Of a stretch of 8,038 bases of DNA, positions 6,089 to 8,038 are shown piece after piece. Location of the stretch: the NCBI GenBank assembly GCA_027621335.1, contig JAQCAN010000105.1, positions 1 to 8,038 of the forward strand. Reading direction: 5' to 3'. The notes under the pieces are model-generated. The model ran no database searches and had not been told where the DNA came from. It saw nothing but the letters and a program-made list of their open reading frames with translations. Each line of letters begins with the position of its first letter. Positions within the stretch are counted from its first letter, which is position 1. Source of the stretch: Bacteroidota bacterium (GTDB lineage Bacteria; Bacteroidota; Bacteroidia; Flavobacteriales_D; JABDKJ01). The position numbers and the translations under genes are program-made.

Positions 6089-6609
6089 GCCCCCATCCAA
6101 TCAAGGTAACTGTCCTTGATGGTATCCAACAGTTCTGAGTTCACCTTATCCCCATCCACAGTGATGTGGGCCTGATCGTAATAGACTGCTCTGGATTCAA
6201 AGTGTTTCTTGACGAAGGCGAAGAGGTCCTCCCCAGTCTTCTCTCTGATCAATGGACGGTTCTGCTTGCTCTGTTTGACCCTTTTGGCCAACTTATTCGG
6301 AGGGACTTCCAAGTAGACGGCAAAAGATGAGTTCATGATCTTGGTCATGTTTCCGGAGTGGCAAGGCGTCCCGCCCCCAGTAGCAATGACCTTGGGCTCA
6401 CCACTGAGAAGTTTTTCAAGGATGTGATTCTCCAAGGCCCTGAATGTCTCCTCACCGGATTTATCAAAGATATCATCGACTGTGGCATTAGCGAATGACT
6501 CGATGAGTCGGTCCATATCCACGAACTCCATTTCAAGCCGATTGGCCAGTCGCTTGCCTACAGAAGACTTTCCACTGCCCATATAACCCACTAAGAAAAG
6601 ACTTCCCAC
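6076..6609 (-). CDS. aroK: Shikimate kinase
   Basis: Phosphorylates shikimate to shikimate-3-phosphate with ATP, the fifth step of chorismate and aromatic amino acid synthesis, in the cytoplasm. Its 177 residues match the family. Seen: Walker A GYMGSGKSS at 8-16; shikimate-binding Asp31 and Asp33 in FVDMDR; Arg57 in ETFRALE; GGG at 78-80; lid RPLI at 118-121 with Arg118; and Arg140 in ESRAVYY. All known catalytic residues are present. The start codon is GTG (complement of 6607-6609): the frame upstream is open only to about 6666 and contains no ATG, while the first internal ATG (codon 10) lies within the Walker A loop. A normal shikimate kinase begins about seven residues before GYMGSGK, which fits the GTG. 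The 3' end overlaps the convergent phosphoribosyltransferase gene by 13 bp, with no terminator between them. The divergent gene starts 71 bp away. Confidence 0.96.
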   Translation of the reverse strand: MGSLFLVGYMGSGKSSVGKRLANRLEMEFVDMDRLIESFANATVDDIFDKSGEETFRALENHILEKLLSGEPKVIATGGGTPCHSGNMTKIMNSSFAVYLEVPPNKLAKRVKQSKQNRPLIREKTGEDLFAFVKKHFESRAVYYDQAHITVDGDKVNSELLDTIKDSYLDWMGAQTR

Positions 6610-6611
6610 GG

Positions 6612-6631
6612 TTGAATGAAAATTGAATGAA
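6612..6631. repeat. Tandem 9-bp direct repeat in the aroK / GNAT-like divergent region
   Basis: TTGAATGAA occurs at 6612-6620 and again at 6623-6631, an 11-bp period, close to one helical turn. It lies just upstream of the aroK GTG start, in the leader of aroK if the chosen starts are right. It could be a regulator site or chance. Confidence 0.4.
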
Positions 6632-6680
6632 GGTTCGGAATTGGGACGCGGGCGAAGGTATGGATATTATTTTCGCGCCT

Positions 6681-7847
6681 ATGACCATCCATAACGTACA
6701 GAGCCGAGTTGATATCGATCAATTCCATAAGGTCCCAAGGATCATCTATGCCAATGACAGCAACTATATTCCGCATATAGAGGTCGACATAGAGAAACTC
6801 TTCGATCATAAACGCAACAAGCTCTTCAAAGAAGGAGGCATTGCCTCACGTTGGCTTGCCTATGATAATGGGGGGCAGCTCATTGGCCGCATTGCGGCTT
6901 TTGTGAATCCTAAAACAGCGTCCTCTTTTGACCAGCCCACCGGCAGCATAGGCTTCTTCGAGAGTATTGACGATCAAGCAGTGGCCGATGCACTGTTCGA
7001 TACCGCCAAGGAATGGTTGAAACACGAGGGCATGGAGGCTATGGATGGTCCTCAGAACTTCGGGGACAAAAACCAGTTCTGGGGGTTGTTAGTGGAGAAC
7101 TTCACTTCCAAGAGTAGCTATGCCATGAACTACAATCCTTCGTATTATCAAAAGCTTTTTGAGACCTATGGATTCCAATCTTTCTATGAGCAATATGTAT
7201 TCTGGAGGCCGCTCAAGCAACCTGTAGAGTCAGTTTTCATTCGGAAATATGAGCAGGTCATGTCCAATTATGGCATCACGATACGTGATGTCAAGGGACT
7301 GAGTATCGAACAGATCGCAGAGAATTTCAGAACAGTATTCAATGGTGCTTGGGGAGGCTATCACGATTTCAAGGAGATGAGCCCATCAGCGGCTCTCAAG
7401 GTGGCCAAGTCACTCAAACCTATCATGGATCCTGATATCATCATATTCGCCTTTGATGGAGAAAAGCCCATTGGCTTCTATGTGAACATCCCAGAGCTGA
7501 ATCAGATCTTCTGTTATGTGGATGGAAAGCTTAACTGGTTGGGCAAACTGAAATTCCTCTACCATAAATGGAAGAAGACTCCACGCACCATGGTAGGCAT
7601 TGTATTCGGAGTGGTGAGGGATTGGCATGGTAAGGGCGTGGAAGGTGCTATGATCACTTGGTTCGGCTTGGAAAAGGTACCTCATATCAAGTATGAGGAG
7701 ACCATATTGACATGGATCGGAGACTTTAATCCCAAGATGATTAAAGTGGCCAACAATCTAGGAACCAAGAAGCACCGAACGTTCATCACTTATCGCTATC
7801 TTTTCGATAGATCGGCACCATTCGAGCGCTTTCCCATCGTGACTTAA
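6681..7847 (+). CDS. Conserved GNAT-like acyltransferase-fold protein of unknown substrate
   Basis: A 388-residue protein of a type that, from memory, is widespread in Bacteroidota and carried under vague names such as 'N-acetyltransferase domain protein' or, misleadingly, 'GTP cyclohydrolase'. Its substrate is not known. Seen: an N-terminal half with IYANDSNYIPH at 22-32, LIGRIAAFVNP at 67-77 (a GNAT core strand), GFFES at 91-95, GPQNFGDKNQFWG at 123-135 and YNPSYY at 151-156. The C-terminal half holds GVVRDWHGKGVEGAMI at 310-325, resembling the acetyl-CoA pyrophosphate loop, then ETILTWIGDFNPKMIKVANN at 340-359, the typical last GNAT strand and helix with Asn. The protein may therefore be a double GNAT fold. 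It is soluble, with no signal peptide or membrane segment. Met codons at 6627 and 6660 in frame would add 18 or 7 residues; 6681 is chosen because the family usually begins within ten residues of the 'VxSxxDIxxFxxxP' strand. It is divergent from aroK. Confidence 0.75.
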   Translation: MTIHNVQSRVDIDQFHKVPRIIYANDSNYIPHIEVDIEKLFDHKRNKLFKEGGIASRWLAYDNGGQLIGRIAAFVNPKTASSFDQPTGSIGFFESIDDQAVADALFDTAKEWLKHEGMEAMDGPQNFGDKNQFWGLLVENFTSKSSYAMNYNPSYYQKLFETYGFQSFYEQYVFWRPLKQPVESVFIRKYEQVMSNYGITIRDVKGLSIEQIAENFRTVFNGAWGGYHDFKEMSPSAALKVAKSLKPIMDPDIIIFAFDGEKPIGFYVNIPELNQIFCYVDGKLNWLGKLKFLYHKWKKTPRTMVGIVFGVVRDWHGKGVEGAMITWFGLEKVPHIKYEETILTWIGDFNPKMIKVANNLGTKKHRTFITYRYLFDRSAPFERFPIVT

Positions 7848-7876
7848 CGGCAGCAGTTAAATTATCTGGACATAGC

Positions 7877-7907
7877 TTTGTAAACTATATCTAGGCTTAT
7901 ATATTTG
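7877..7907 (+). promoter_or_regulatory. Bacteroidota-type promoter of the tRNA-Lys gene
   Basis: TTTG at 7877-7880, a 19-nt spacer, then TATATTTG at 7900-7907. Both elements match the Bacteroidota primary-sigma consensus (TTTG and TAnnTTTG) exactly with the right spacing. Transcription should start near 7912, about 16 nt before the tRNA. Confidence 0.85.
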
Positions 7908-7928
7908 CAGCCCCTTAAACGGGGTAAT

Positions 7929-8001
7929 GATTCGGTAGCTCAGTTGGTAGAGCATAACACTTTTAATGTTAGGGTCCTGGGTTCGAGCCCCAGTCGGGTC
8001 A
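7929..8001 (+). tRNA. tRNA-Lys, anticodon UUU
   Basis: A 73-nt cloverleaf folds completely: 7-bp acceptor stem (GATTCGG with TCGGGTC, including three G-U pairs), D-stem GCTC/GAGC, anticodon stem TAACA/TGTTA around loop CTTTTAA with anticodon TTT at 7962-7964, five-base variable region GGGTC, T-stem CTGGG/CCCAG with loop TTCGAGC, and discriminator A at 8001. The 3' CCA is not encoded (the next bases are CT), so it must be added by CCA-adding enzyme. The UUU anticodon reads AAA and AAG. The gene has its own promoter and terminator, so it appears to be a single-gene transcription unit. Confidence 0.97.
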
Positions 8002-8006
8002 CTAAG

Positions 8007-8036
8007 AAAGGTCGGTTTAACCACTGACCTTTTTTT
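8007..8036 (+). terminator. Intrinsic terminator of the tRNA-Lys transcript
   Basis: A 10-bp stem, AAAGGTCGGT at 8007-8016 with ACTGACCTTT at 8023-8032 (one G-U pair), a 6-nt loop TTAACC, and a run of T to 8036. It lies five bases after the tRNA 3' end. This is a classic rho-independent structure. Confidence 0.88.
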
Positions 8037-8038
8037 AT

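Noticed and set aside
6668..6675. TATTTTCG as a -7 promoter element for the GNAT-like gene
   Set aside because: One mismatch to consensus and no TTTG at the right spacing (nearest TTG is 24 nt upstream), so a promoter here is not supported.
7844..7860. TTAAC/GTTAA hairpin at the stop codon of the GNAT-like gene as a terminator
   Set aside because: Only five A/T-rich base pairs with no T tract; not stable enough to call.

Overview
The window looks like chromosomal, housekeeping-rich DNA from a member of the Bacteroidota, probably Flavobacteriia-like. Three things support this. The first is the C-terminal half of a SusC/TonB-dependent-receptor-type outer-membrane barrel. The second is a set of Bacteroidota-type promoter elements (TTTG, about 19 nt, TAnnTTTG), of which the copy before the tRNA gene is a perfect match. 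The third is the A-rich gene leaders without Shine-Dalgarno motifs. No insertion sequence, phage gene, CRISPR array or rRNA gene is visible, and there is no gene-free stretch longer than about 120 bases.

Layout. 1-682 is the 3' end of a TonB-dependent receptor gene cut by the window edge. 761-3170 is a tight same-strand run: pfkA (6-phosphofructokinase), gap (phosphorylating GAPDH) and a methylglyoxal-synthase-family gene (mgsA-like), closed by a strong stem-loop terminator at 3177-3201. 3320-4912 encodes a GapN-like non-phosphorylating glyceraldehyde-3-phosphate dehydrogenase of the aldehyde dehydrogenase superfamily. 4977-5558 is a TPMT-family SAM-dependent methyltransferase and 5573-6088 a PyrR-like phosphoribosyltransferase. 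aroK (shikimate kinase, minus strand, GTG start) converges on the phosphoribosyltransferase gene and overlaps its end by 13 bp. 6681-7847 is a conserved GNAT-like protein of unknown substrate, divergent from aroK. 7877-8036 is a complete tRNA-Lys(UUU) transcription unit with promoter, short leader hairpin, tRNA and intrinsic terminator.

How the genes fit together. Four consecutive genes act on or beside the triose-phosphate node of glycolysis. PfkA commits carbon to fructose-1,6-bisphosphate. Gap takes glyceraldehyde-3-phosphate to 1,3-bisphosphoglycerate with ATP gain downstream. GapN-type enzymes take the same substrate directly to 3-phosphoglycerate, usually making NADPH and giving up the ATP. 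Methylglyoxal synthase drains dihydroxyacetone phosphate. Two of the four have unusual active sites: the MgsA-like protein has Tyr where the catalytic Asp should be, and the GapN-like protein has Gly at the general-base Glu position, with a Glu two residues later. These two points, and the structured region between the two genes, are the most interesting observations here. The rest is ordinary core genome.
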